Source: Nitzschia sp. DOCU1 | Taxonomy: Eukaryota; Bacillariophyta; Bacillariophyceae; Bacillariales; Bacillariaceae | NCBI GenBank assembly: GCA_951394045.1 | Contig: OX596000.1 | Location: 744,001-808,000, forward strand | Length of the DNA: 64,000 nucleotides | Direction of reading: 5' to 3' | Shown: positions 1-9,062 of the stretch, piece by piece | Numbering within the stretch: position 1 is the stretch's first letter | Layout of the letters: every line of letters begins with the position of its first letter | Notes under the pieces: generated by a model | Seen by the model: only the letters and a program-made list of their open reading frames with translations | Database searches by the model: none | Told to the model about the DNA's origin: nothing | Program-made: the position numbers and the translations under genes

Positions 1-2183
1 ACAAAGAGAAAGTTAGCTGGCTTGAGGTCGGAGTGAATGATGCGCTCTTCGTGTATGCAATGGACGGCACTCAGCATTTGTTGCCATGTGAGACGTATAA
101 AGTTCATACTCAAATGCTGGCTTGTTCCTGCAAGTGCTCGCTGCTGAAGAATTTGGTTCAAGTCCGCCTCCCCTAGTTCCATGACGACAAAGATGGATTT
201 ACGTGCCAGATCTACTTCGCTGTCGTGCATTTGAATGATTGCAGGGTTTCCTCGAAGACGTTTAAGGAGAGAGATCTCATTGGCATATCCCTCGATTGCC
301 TTCTGGTCCATGCCATCCAGCTTCACCTTCTTGATTGCAACAACGGAACATTTCTTGGATAGGGCTCGATACACCTTGCAAGAGCCCCCTTTACCAATGA
401 CCCCAAGTTTAGCGTACGATGATCCGTTGACTCGAAGAATGTTGCTCTCATGGACTAGAGGTAGAAACTCCATGTTCACGTCAGCCAAGGGATCTTGTTG
501 AGGTGGCGATGTGGTTCGTTCCGAACTAGCCACGTTTGCTGTCTCGCCAGCTCTTGGAACAGGGTTTTCGCTCGATGATCGACGTTGACTTGTTTCCGTG
601 CGTTCTGATGGTGGTGGTTGCACGGCCGTTTTTCGGCTGTGAATGGATGACGCATTGGTTGTCGTAGTTGTCTCGCTGCTCCGATTGGTAGCATGAGATG
701 ATGCATTTGTCGTTTGCCCACTGGATGCGGAAGCCTCCTCTATCTTTTCCATCGTCGGCTTGCTGCTGGGTGGTTGCATCTCTTGGGTCTTGCCACGAAC
801 ACTTGGATCCCACTCCCACATGTAATTCAAGTCAAGTTTCTTGAACTTGGACGGTTTCGGTTGTGTTGAGGATTCTTGAGAAAGGCCCACGTTTCCAGTG
901 TTGTCCCCAATAGTGCTTTCTGCCTCACTTTGGGACTCCTCTATCATAGAAGCTTCGGGTTCGACCCGCTTGGCCGTTCCACTCAAACCTTTGGGGCGCA
1001 AACGCGAGGCTGACAAACGAGACGATCTTAACGCCTTGGGTTTGCTCTCAAGATTCGCCGACTTGGTGACCACGGCAGGCTTTGAATTGCTTATTAGAAT
1101 CTTCGGCTGAGTGTTCATCTTAGTTGGAGGTGGTAACAACGCTGGAATATTCTCCTTGTCGTCTTCTGGTTTGGATGCCTCCTTGCCATTGTTGTCTCTG
1201 GCGACAAACCCATTCTCTGTCTTTTGTCGTTTGGGCGACGACGACGATGAAGAGGAGTCTGACTTGCGTGTTTTCGGAGACAGGGATGATTTCGATCTCG
1301 CATTTGAAGGGGACAATGAGGGCACAGATGGTAGTGGATTCGATTTGCCTTGAATCTTGTCCAGAGCTTCTTGCAACAAGGCTCTAGGTTCTGCATTTTC
1401 TTTGAGACCACGAAGGAGTATCTCTTCCGACCGCTGACGATCATATTTACGCTCCATTCGAGAAACTTCCACATAGTAAGAAGCACCTAGAGACAGTTTT
1501 TGATTCTCCATGTATCGACATGTCCGCCGGGCTTCGTCCATCATTCCCAGCTTGGCATGAATCGATGCAAAGGCGAGCCAGATGTTGACAACATCGTCAT
1601 ATTGTTCTTTCTGAATCTGATCCAAAGGAAAACGTAGGGTAGCCCTACGATGTAGTCTTATTAGGTCTGTACCATTGGAAGTCTTGAGAGCCGAAGCAAA
1701 TTTCAGAACTTGTCGCCAGGCCTTTGGATCATCTGCCAGTGAGCCATCCACAATCCCGCGGGCCAGATGTCGGTGCTCGTGCGAGCTGGCAGAGGTCAGA
1801 CAAAATAGAAATTCGGTACTTTCACCGAAACGAAGCACCGAACGTCCCTTGCTTTTGCTGACGGAACTGGTGGAGCCAGGTGAGGGCGATAATTGTAGTC
1901 GGTGATGCAGGCGACTCGCACTACTGCTAGTAGTCGATGATGCAAGGCCTCTGGACGACGACTTTTGGTCCGAAGTGCCAGTCTGAGGCGTCCGAAGTCC
2001 CAAACCAGACCGATTGACAGGCTTGAAAACACTAGGAGACTCCTTTGACATGGATGTGTCATGATGATCCTTCTGATAATTCCGAACTTTGCGGTCGTTT
2101 TCTTTGCCCAGCGCCGAACACGACGGCAGAGGTGGAATCAAGGACGGAATTTCAAAGGCTGGCGGATTGCTCGACGACGACAT
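1..2183 (-). CDS. MPS1: MPS1/TTK-type spindle checkpoint protein kinase (C-terminus beyond window)
   Basis: One uninterrupted frame of 727 codons runs from ATG at 2183 off the left edge. Residues about 120-215 form TPR-like helices (WLAFASIHAKLGMMDEARR, SEEILLRGLK), as in the N-terminal TPR module of MPS1 and BUB1. A long Ser/Pro-rich linker follows. The kinase domain starts near residue 590 with the glycine loop GKGGSCKVYRA and the VAIKK lysine. The window ends just after the catalytic loop IIHSDLKPANFLF; HSD in place of HRD with this flank is typical of TTK. MPS1 phosphorylates kinetochore targets to keep the spindle checkpoint active (family knowledge). The activation segment and C-lobe are not visible. 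ATG 2183 was chosen because the upstream ATG at 2286 opens a different, short frame. Confidence 0.88.
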   Translation of the reverse strand, partial: MSSSSNPPAFEIPSLIPPLPSCSALGKENDRKVRNYQKDHHDTSMSKESPSVFKPVNRSGLGLRTPQTGTSDQKSSSRGLASSTTSSSASRLHHRLQLSPSPGSTSSVSKSKGRSVLRFGESTEFLFCLTSASSHEHRHLARGIVDGSLADDPKAWRQVLKFASALKTSNGTDLIRLHRRATLRFPLDQIQKEQYDDVVNIWLAFASIHAKLGMMDEARRTCRYMENQKLSLGASYYVEVSRMERKYDRQRSEEILLRGLKENAEPRALLQEALDKIQGKSNPLPSVPSLSPSNARSKSSLSPKTRKSDSSSSSSSPKRQKTENGFVARDNNGKEASKPEDDKENIPALLPPPTKMNTQPKILISNSKPAVVTKSANLESKPKALRSSRLSASRLRPKGLSGTAKRVEPEASMIEESQSEAESTIGDNTGNVGLSQESSTQPKPSKFKKLDLNYMWEWDPSVRGKTQEMQPPSSKPTMEKIEEASASSGQTTNASSHATNRSSETTTTTNASSIHSRKTAVQPPPSERTETSQRRSSSENPVPRAGETANVASSERTTSPPQQDPLADVNMEFLPLVHESNILRVNGSSYAKLGVIGKGGSCKVYRALSKKCSVVAIKKVKLDGMDQKAIEGYANEISLLKRLRGNPAIIQMHDSEVDLARKSIFVVMELGEADLNQILQQRALAGTSQHLSMNFIRLTWQQMLSAVHCIHEERIIHSDLKPANFLF

Positions 2184-2286
2184 CTTCCGGATTGCTTTTC
2201 AGCAAGATCAAAGAAAGCCTATGCTCTTCAATGAATGTGCTGATTTGCTCTAGAGTCGGATTTTTCTGTAGCTGCGTGTATGTCAT
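2152..2286 (-). promoter_or_regulatory. 44-codon upstream ORF overlapping the MPS1 start
   Basis: ATG at 2286 opens a frame of 44 codons (MTYTQLQKNPTLEQ...) that ends with TGA at 2154-2152, inside the MPS1 reading frame, which begins at 2183 in another frame. If it lies in the mRNA leader it could limit MPS1 translation. Alternatively, it could be a true first exon joined by an unseen splice. The arrangement is seen directly; the function is inference. Confidence 0.3.
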
Positions 2287-2817
2287 GGTCAGAAAAGAGA
2301 GCGACTCTCGGCCTGGAGAGAGACGTAGTTCAAAAGAGAGAGCCGTTGTTTTTTAGGTGTAACGTCTCCAAACCGCCCATTTAAGGTATCTTCATGAATA
2401 TGTCACGTATGTAGTATACATGGGTTTCTACCTATTTGTCCTACACCCGCGGTAATTTTGGCGACCTTCCTATTCGCCTTCCCACCGCGTGTTCCTTCAC
2501 CACAAAATATCGACTACCGGTAAGTCTTTTAGAACAAAATTCCAAAAGTGCCGTCGGAAGTTTGACTTTCTACGTCATCTCGGAACCATCTTTCGTTGGT
2601 TGCATCACTATCCCGCAATGAGCACAAACGCTTCAAGATACCGGAGGGAACCCAAATGCAAGGGCACACCAAGCGGTCCTTCGCCCGCCCTTGCATCTTT
2701 CGCCGCGACGATTGGCCGACCGATCCAAGAAAGCACTCTCTTCGCCTCCTCATTTTTTTCGTCGGCCAAGATTTTAAGGTCATCTTCCCTCCAATTGCAA
2801 AAGCGACAATTACAAAA
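2184..2817. other. Divergent intergenic region between MPS1 and the Mpv17-family gene
   Basis: The two genes start in opposite directions from this stretch, so it should hold both promoters. The frame of the Mpv17-family gene stays open back to an ATG at 2596, but that extension is Arg/Phe-rich, resembles no domain, and is probably leader. No TATA box, repeat or RNA gene was recognised. Confidence 0.4.
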
Positions 2818-3849
2818 ATGATGGGCTCCAATGTTCTGCTCCGAAGAGGCCTCTCGGCTGGTGGTGGGGCTGTCGCCGTCACATTGGCGGGTTGGTGTGG
2901 AGAGCACACTGCCTCCCGAACGTCCTCTCGCGTCGTTTCTCGGGCCGGAAATCACTTGTTGCAACAGCCATCAAAGAAAGCTTTTACTTCGTCCACTGCC
3001 GCTGCCAAGCCCGCCGAGGCTGCTACTGCTACTGCTGTGCCTCCACCCGCGTCGCCTTCCTTTGTCCAATGGTACGAAAGTCATTTGGATGCCCGACCGA
3101 TTGTGACCAAATCTATTACTGGAAGTATTCTTTGGGGAGTTGGAGATTGTGTCGCTCAGCTTGTACCACAAGTGGCCTTTGAGCAGCCAGAAGGAAAGAC
3201 GACTGAAGGATTGACCTACGACTGGGCGCGGACAGGTCGTGCGGTCGCGTTTGGTGGAATCCTTCACGCCCCCACATCGCACCTTCATTTCAACTTTTTG
3301 GAGTGGATGACAGTGCGAACAGGTGTGTCGGGTCTAGGAATTCCCATCTTCAAGACCATTATGGAACAGGTACGAGAAATAGAAAGTGGGGGTATTCTTT
3401 AAAAGTTGCTGTCTTGTCGAATGGGATACTCACCCGCTTCCTAATTGTTCTTTGCTGCTGTTGCTTGTGTCAGTTTGTGTACTGGAGTTGGATTTCGAAC
3501 TCCATGTACCACGGTGCCATGGGTGCCATGCAGGGCATGACCCCCACTCAAATCTATGATCGAATTGCAGATGTGCTCATGGACACACAAAAGGCACAAT
3601 GGGTACGTTTTCTTTCTGGGGTCGAGTAGGACCTAATTTTTGCTGTTTCCAAGGCGTCATCTGACGACAAGTTCTTTGTATTTTCGACAGGCGTTTTGGA
3701 TCCCTGTGCAATTGTTGAACTTCAAGTTTATTCCAGTGCGACACCAGCTGAACGTGGTCTTGTTGACTAGTATCGTTTGGACGGCGCTACTTTCCATGTG
3801 GTACCCTCCCGTCGATGACAAGAAGGAAGCGGAACCCAAGGTGAAGTAA
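2818..3849 (+). CDS. Mpv17/PMP22 family inner-membrane protein
   Basis: Three exons (2818-3369, 3474-3602, 3691-3849) join in phase to give 279 aa. The introns are 104 and 88 nt with GT-AG ends. Residues 1-75 are basic and Ala/Ser-rich (MMGSNVLLRRGLS), suiting a mitochondrial presequence. The Mpv17 domain follows: WYESHLDARPIVTKSITG, then GDCVAQ, the RTGRAVAFGGILHAPTSHLH segment and the family's C-terminal signature WIPVQLLNFKFIPVRHQ with the closing W-LS motif. Members are four-helix proteins of the mitochondrial inner or peroxisomal membrane, with channel-like roles proposed. ATG 2818 is preferred to the in-frame ATG at 2596 because it gives a normal family length and a presequence. Confidence 0.9.
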
Positions 3850-4331
3850 ATGACACATATCGGAAAATTTTTAGTATACGCAAATGACCTACTCGCTGGG
3901 AATACCACCATGTTGGTAAAATGTACAAGTAGAAACATGCATGGATCATTAATGGAGACTTTACAAATCGAGTAACAATTCAAATTGTGGAACATATGCT
4001 TCGCCTTATGTTGATTCCTATGAAAGAAGTGGTAAAAGGCCCAGCCTTATGTAATGTGAACTATCAATGAGTCTATTTTCTTGTAGGTGTGAAATCGCTA
4101 CGTCCATCATCACGCAGAAGAACGACCATCTCGAGCCATTTGGGCTTCTAGTAGTAAATGAGCAGAAGCAATCTACTTCGATGATGCGTCAGATGCGCCA
4201 AGGACTATAATAGCCCAGGGCCGTCAGTCAGACTATTCTCCCAACGCGCATCAAAAGAATCATACGAGGTAGCCAGAATGACAATCGACAACACACAATT
4301 CATTTACAAACTAGCCTCTTTCGTTTCCCTA
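3850..4331. other. Convergent intergenic region, nothing recognised
   Basis: This is the 3' side of both neighbouring genes (482 bp). It contains only short chance frames and A/T-rich stretches suited to 3' UTRs. I see no RNA gene, repeat or conserved coding. Confidence 0.4.
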
Positions 4332-4865
4332 TTAGGTTGTTGCTGTCATGCCGTCGTCTGGCTTCTTGTCCTTACCCCATTTGTTGAGACGTTTACTCGG
4401 AACAAAGTCAGGATGTTGTTTCAATAACTCTTCTTCATGAGCCTTTCGCTTCTCCAGGTGAATGTGATCCATGATCTTCAATTCCGTATCTCTCCCACCG
4501 CCACCGCCGCCACCACCCTTGGCGTCTCCTCCACGCTGCCGCAAGGTGTGGATTTCATCTAGCAAATAATGGATATCATGCTTGAGCTTTTCTACATCAT
4601 TTCCTCTCGAAGCGAGAAATTTCTCTCTCTCGTCTGCTGTCATGGGAATGGCCTTTTCAATTTCCTTCGCTCCCGATTGCTCTCCACTCCGAATGTACTT
4701 CATTTCCTCCTTACGATAGTCATTTTTGAATAAGTTGCGAACAATGAAAAATGCAACCAAGGCCAGAAGAATGTTTCGAAGATTCGGCTTGGGCAACTTT
4801 TTGACGTATGCCGCCAGCTGCGGGCGCCGTCGGAGCGAAAACGCTTCTCCTCCTAACCTTGGCAT
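4332..4865 (-). CDS. Small single-pass membrane protein with coiled coil, unknown function
   Basis: Single exon, 177 aa. A basic N-terminus (residues 1-28) leads into one hydrophobic segment at about 29-45 (NILLALVAFFIVRNLF). A charged, helical region follows with heptad-like spacing (VEKLKHDIHYLLDEIHTLRQR, about 90-110). A run of eight glycines comes next, then a second charged helix (LEKRKAHEEELLKQH). The C-terminus is basic, ending in MTATT. The topology suggests a tail exposed on one side of an organelle or ER membrane. I do not recognise the family. Clean start and stop, even composition and conserved-looking helices make it a likely real gene. The glycine run is probably a length-variable linker. 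Confidence 0.65.
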   Translation of the reverse strand: MPRLGGEAFSLRRRPQLAAYVKKLPKPNLRNILLALVAFFIVRNLFKNDYRKEEMKYIRSGEQSGAKEIEKAIPMTADEREKFLASRGNDVEKLKHDIHYLLDEIHTLRQRGGDAKGGGGGGGGRDTELKIMDHIHLEKRKAHEEELLKQHPDFVPSKRLNKWGKDKKPDDGMTATT

Positions 4866-5466
4866 GTCGGTGCAATTTCAAGAATCCCGACGACTTTTTC
4901 GAACACTTTATCCTCAAGAATTCAACTCCTTCAATATCTGCCCTTTCCACGTCACAGTATGATATGAAAACAATTCTTTCTGCCTGTAGTATCAATGTAT
5001 TTGTATGCTTTGGCTTTCGTTCCGTTTCAGCAGGTCGGTGTCAAATTGGAATGAGCGGGAGCGTTCTCATCGTCGGATGGAAGAGAGATGCATCCATCAC
5101 GCCTCGAACGAGAAGGGACGATATTTAGGCATCATCGATGGGTCATTTCAGTTTTTCCGCGAAATGACCCCTCTGATCACAACGAACGCGCGAGGACAAT
5201 TTTTGACACCTTCGATCAAACCAACACGACCATTTCGACATTGCGACTAAACTTGCCACTGTGCTAATAGGGGACGTAAAACTCCATCTTCCCCCTCTCT
5301 GTAATCTTTGACGAGTTTTTGAAGTAAACTTCCAAATGTACTACGCTACTCGAGCAATACTATTGTGTTGAAGTCTATTTTCTCGTTCGCTTTTGCTTTG
5401 CGAAGCCCCAGCTTGGCAACGAACAATGCTCTTCATTTCAAGCTCTGCGACCACCGGTTGACATTC
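4866..5466. other. Intergenic region upstream of the small membrane protein gene
   Basis: It contains the promoter of the gene ending at 4865 and the 3' flank of the gene starting at 8544, both on the minus strand. Only overlapping short frames without family resemblance are present. Nothing else was recognised. Confidence 0.35.
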
Positions 5467-8400
5467 CTAGGTAGCCTCAACCTTTCGGCTACCACTACCT
5501 CGTGAAATCTTGATAGACCGAGGAATAGGACTTGCCTCGGCCTGGGTACTACCCGCAGTACCATCATTCATGTTCCATTTGGAATCTTCCATGAAGGATC
5601 GAGAGAAACCTTGCAAGCCCCGCGATGGAACCCAGTCTGGAACAATCTGAGATGCCGAGAACGGACGGGATCTACGGCGCTGTCTTTTCTTGGGAGAGGG
5701 ACGAAAGACAACTTGGACGACTTGGACCGGAGCAGAGCTACTATCTTCCTCGCATTGTTGATAGTCGTCAGACATGGGAAAGTCATTGTCGTCATTGTTA
5801 TCAAGTCTGGGGCTCTTGGTGCCACGAGGCGAGTGCAATGCCGACGGTTCTTCGCCGCGTCTACGCTTTCCCTGCTGTTCGAATTCTTCCATCCCGTCGG
5901 GGCTGGGAAACGTCCGGTTGTCTGCTGGCGATGGTTGTTGTTGGCATTCTTGCTCATTCCTTTCATCTTCCCTTGACCGCCTGGTACACGGATCAGCTTG
6001 AGCGGTAGCTTTGGCCTGCATGTCGTCGTCACTGCCCATGTGACTACTATCGGGCGGAAGAGTAGATACGTAGGATGATGATTCAGCGGATGCATGATCC
6101 TCTTTGCCTTTCACTGAGTCCTTTCGACGACGAGACTTTGACAAGGCAGCAGACGACTTGGAAGGCTGATTCACAACGTCTTGAAGTAGATTTTGTTGGT
6201 ACGGGTCGCTCAACTTTTGTGGTGGAGCCGCAACAGTAGTCATGGGCGTTGCTGCTGGCGGTGTCTCCTTGGCGCCCAAGACTTGCCGCCAACCGGAAGC
6301 ATCATCCGTTGCCTCTACCACATGATGCACCCCTACGATGCTCTCGCCGACTTGTGGTGGAGGCATTTCCAACAAGGGCTTTTCTTTCGGCAGAAGCATT
6401 GTTTCTGGGACCTTTACCACCTCTGTCGGACTGGGGTCAACAGCAACCTGGTTGTCAAGCGTGTGGTTGCTGCCATTATGTTCTTTGCATTCATCCACCA
6501 GGGGTGAATCATCGGAAACCTGTTGGGGGATTCCGATTGCAGTAGTGTCAAACAACGGCGGGTCGTCACTGCCTTGCGTACTCTGTTGGCAATGGTTCCT
6601 GTTGTGCTCATCATAGTAGGACCCAGCAGCAGTGGCAGCCGAAAATTGAGTCAAAATTTCATTGCCTCGTCCCAACCTCATGGGCGAAAGAGACGTAATG
6701 GTTGCTTGTGACAAAAAATTCACAGTCTTGTCGTAGTCGTCTGCAGTTTTTGCCTCTTCCTCTACCACCCCTTGATCACTAGTCTGTGGTCGATTCGGGT
6801 TTTTGTCAGTTTCGGAACTAGGCATTGGACCAGCAGCATCCATGGCAGGGCAGTCGGGTGGGGATGCGACTCCATTCATCTCGTGTCGTTGCAAGCCAGA
6901 GGCATCATAATCATCACCAGCATCGTCTGCCAAGGTCCCGACATTGCAATTCATACTAGCTGGCTGCGTTTGCGTTTGAGAAGAATGCGCCAGATGTCGG
7001 TCTTTAGGAGAATGAGGATTCATTCCATCACGCAACGACAGTTCCGTCTGGTGTGAGTCATGCCCTTCTTCATCGTTCATGGCGAAATCACCTTGCTCTT
7101 CCACAGTCTGATGATTCACGAACGTTGTGTCCCCAGGGTTTGTGGCAGAATCAGCGTCGTTCTCACAGCCTTCTTGTTCGTCACCACGAGAGACCCCTTC
7201 GTCGTCATAATTGCCACTGTCCATTATCACATGCTGCGGGTCGTTTTCAATGTCATCATTTTGTAGGGATCTTCTCTGCTGACTTTTCGAATCTTGTATG
7301 GCTTCTTCTTGCTCGGCTGGGAGGAGTTCGTTATGATTTTCGGCTACAAACGACCCTGTGGAGGAAGCTTGACAGGACTCTTGATCATCATCCTCATCAT
7401 CATCATCATCCTCGCCATTTGAATGATACTGTTCATCATCAGTTGCTGGATGCGATTCATCCTCCTCATCATCATCATTCTCGTCGTCATGATCACAACT
7501 AGCCGATTCATCGTCGTCATTGTCACAACTAGAATCCTCCTCCTCTGACCACTCGTGGTTGTGGCTTTTATAATCGTACAAATCATCATTCAAATACGCC
7601 GGGTCCGGTTCATATTCATCGCCACTCCATAGAAGGTTTTCTTCTTCTGCTGATTCCTCGTCATGCTGCCCTTCTTCTTGTTCAGACAAGGAGGATTGTC
7701 TTGCAATGTCTTCAATGTTCTCGTCAAATCCTTGAATCATGTCGTGACGGTGAATCCTAGGAGGTTCTACTAGCAATTCTTCTTCTTCTTGTTTGTTTGC
7801 TCGACTTTTCAAACACTGCCACACTACAAACAGTAGCGCTGCTACTAGTAGCCATGTACTAGTACTCGTCGTGGTGGTGGTACTTGTGGAGTGTAATACT
7901 TGTACCAGTAGTAGTGGCGGCGGTAGCACGGACAAGGATGCATCGGCAGTCATGGTTCCTACCAAAGACAAGTCACTGCTACTACTACTGCAGGTATACA
8001 CCAGTGCGACATTTGCCACACTATCCACGAGTCGGTGTCGTCCTGGTGGTACGGTTGTCATTGTTGTTGTCTTGCGAGGAAGGGTTGCCAGTCGTCGCGT
8101 ACAAAGACGAGGAGGCGAAGAACTACTACTGTAGTTGCTCACCTTACTCTCTTCAGGATATTCCCACAAGGAAACAATCCATGTTTGCTGTTCAAGTGCC
8201 TCGTTTGACGTGGAAGATGGCATGGTGTTTGTGGCTGTCACTGGTTCTTCTTCCTCCAAGGGAATCAAAACCGTAGTCACACTGGAAGCCGACCATACGC
8301 TGGTATCATTTGGATGCTTTGTCCATGCCAAGGGTGCCAATGGTTCCTTGTAGAGAAAGGTTTCCAAGGTTGCCTCTTGGACAGTCAAGACGAGAAGATT

Positions 8401-8544
8401 GGATCTCGGTTGTGGACACGAGGCTGCGACGGTGACATGGACAATGCCATGAGTATTCCATGACAAGGACAAGGACGACGAATGGACTTGCCAAAAGAAT
8501 AATGCAAGAGCCATACATGTCAAGTGAAACAAAGAATGCATCAT
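5467..8544 (-). CDS. Very acidic single-pass membrane protein, unknown function
   Basis: Single exon, 1025 aa. It starts with a signal-peptide-like leader (MMHSLFHLTCMALALFFW). A lumenal or extracellular part of about 200 residues with few recognisable features follows. One transmembrane segment lies at about 230-247 (WLLVAALLFVVW), flanked by a Thr/Ser run before and basic residues after. Residues about 265-440 are extremely acidic, with Asp/Glu runs from repeated GAT/GAC/GAA codons. The rest is hydrophilic and apparently disordered. Near the C-terminus lie FRPSPKKRQRRRSRPF, a strong basic nuclear-localisation-type cluster, and VPSRGLQGFSRSFM. I know no family with this layout. Low complexity makes similarity searches unreliable. 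The uninterrupted 1025-codon frame supports it being real. Confidence 0.7.
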   Translation of the reverse strand: MMHSLFHLTCMALALFFWQVHSSSLSLSWNTHGIVHVTVAASCPQPRSNLLVLTVQEATLETFLYKEPLAPLAWTKHPNDTSVWSASSVTTVLIPLEEEEPVTATNTMPSSTSNEALEQQTWIVSLWEYPEESKVSNYSSSSSPPRLCTRRLATLPRKTTTMTTVPPGRHRLVDSVANVALVYTCSSSSSDLSLVGTMTADASLSVLPPPLLLVQVLHSTSTTTTTSTSTWLLVAALLFVVWQCLKSRANKQEEEELLVEPPRIHRHDMIQGFDENIEDIARQSSLSEQEEGQHDEESAEEENLLWSGDEYEPDPAYLNDDLYDYKSHNHEWSEEEDSSCDNDDDESASCDHDDENDDDEEDESHPATDDEQYHSNGEDDDDDEDDDQESCQASSTGSFVAENHNELLPAEQEEAIQDSKSQQRRSLQNDDIENDPQHVIMDSGNYDDEGVSRGDEQEGCENDADSATNPGDTTFVNHQTVEEQGDFAMNDEEGHDSHQTELSLRDGMNPHSPKDRHLAHSSQTQTQPASMNCNVGTLADDAGDDYDASGLQRHEMNGVASPPDCPAMDAAGPMPSSETDKNPNRPQTSDQGVVEEEAKTADDYDKTVNFLSQATITSLSPMRLGRGNEILTQFSAATAAGSYYDEHNRNHCQQSTQGSDDPPLFDTTAIGIPQQVSDDSPLVDECKEHNGSNHTLDNQVAVDPSPTEVVKVPETMLLPKEKPLLEMPPPQVGESIVGVHHVVEATDDASGWRQVLGAKETPPAATPMTTVAAPPQKLSDPYQQNLLQDVVNQPSKSSAALSKSRRRKDSVKGKEDHASAESSSYVSTLPPDSSHMGSDDDMQAKATAQADPCTRRSREDERNEQECQQQPSPADNRTFPSPDGMEEFEQQGKRRRGEEPSALHSPRGTKSPRLDNNDDNDFPMSDDYQQCEEDSSSAPVQVVQVVFRPSPKKRQRRRSRPFSASQIVPDWVPSRGLQGFSRSFMEDSKWNMNDGTAGSTQAEASPIPRSIKISRGSGSRKVEAT

Positions 8545-8836
8545 TGTGTGTTTGTATGCAATAGCATTTATTTGTCAAGCAAGTGATGGCAATGACAAAA
8601 TGGCATCATGGAGCGGGAGGGCCCATTTTTAATTGTTCGCAGACGGAAAAACGAATGATGCGGAACGCGCCAGGATTTTGGGGGGGGTGAACGGTGTGAA
8701 ACGGGGAACCCTTTTCGGGGTCGTCGTGCAAAAGGGTTTCGTCCAAAATATTTCCCCCCTTGTTATCAAATAGGACATCCCCGATAGGCATGTATCTCAA
8801 TTGATATATACACAAAACCTCCCCACTAGCGTTGAC

Positions 8837-8908
8837 AGCTCTGTGGCGCAGAGGAAGCGTGTTGGGCTCATAACCCAAAGGTCCGAGGATCGAAACCTCG
8901 TGGAGCTA
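8837..8908 (+). tRNA. Initiator tRNA-Met (anticodon CAT)
   Basis: A full 72-nt cloverleaf can be drawn: acceptor 8837-8843 with 8901-8907, D stem GCGC/GCGT, anticodon stem TTGGG (8862-8866) with CCCAA (8874-8878), loop CTCATAA with anticodon CAT, and T stem CGAGG/CCTCG with loop ATCGAAA. The features marking eukaryotic initiator rather than elongator tRNA-Met are all present: A1:U72 pair, three G:C pairs at the base of the anticodon stem, and A54/A60 in the T loop in place of T54. No intron and no encoded CCA, as usual for nuclear tRNA genes. Box A (TGGCGCAGAGG) and box B (GGATCGAAACC) are visible. Confidence 0.96.
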
Positions 8909-8910
8909 AC

Positions 8911-8914
8911 TTTT
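8911..8914 (+). terminator. RNA polymerase III terminator of the initiator tRNA
   Basis: TTTT begins two bases after the discriminator base of the tRNA, the usual Pol III termination signal. Confidence 0.75.
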
Positions 8915-9062
8915 GCCATTTTCGATCCAGGCAAAACCTGCCGCCGACGAGAAGCCAAAAAGATACACTTTTGGAAGATTACAAGTTGCAATACTTTTTG
9001 CTTTTGCATGTTGTACTTGCTTTGTGGAAGAAAGAATGTCTTGAAAAGAATCATCGATAACA

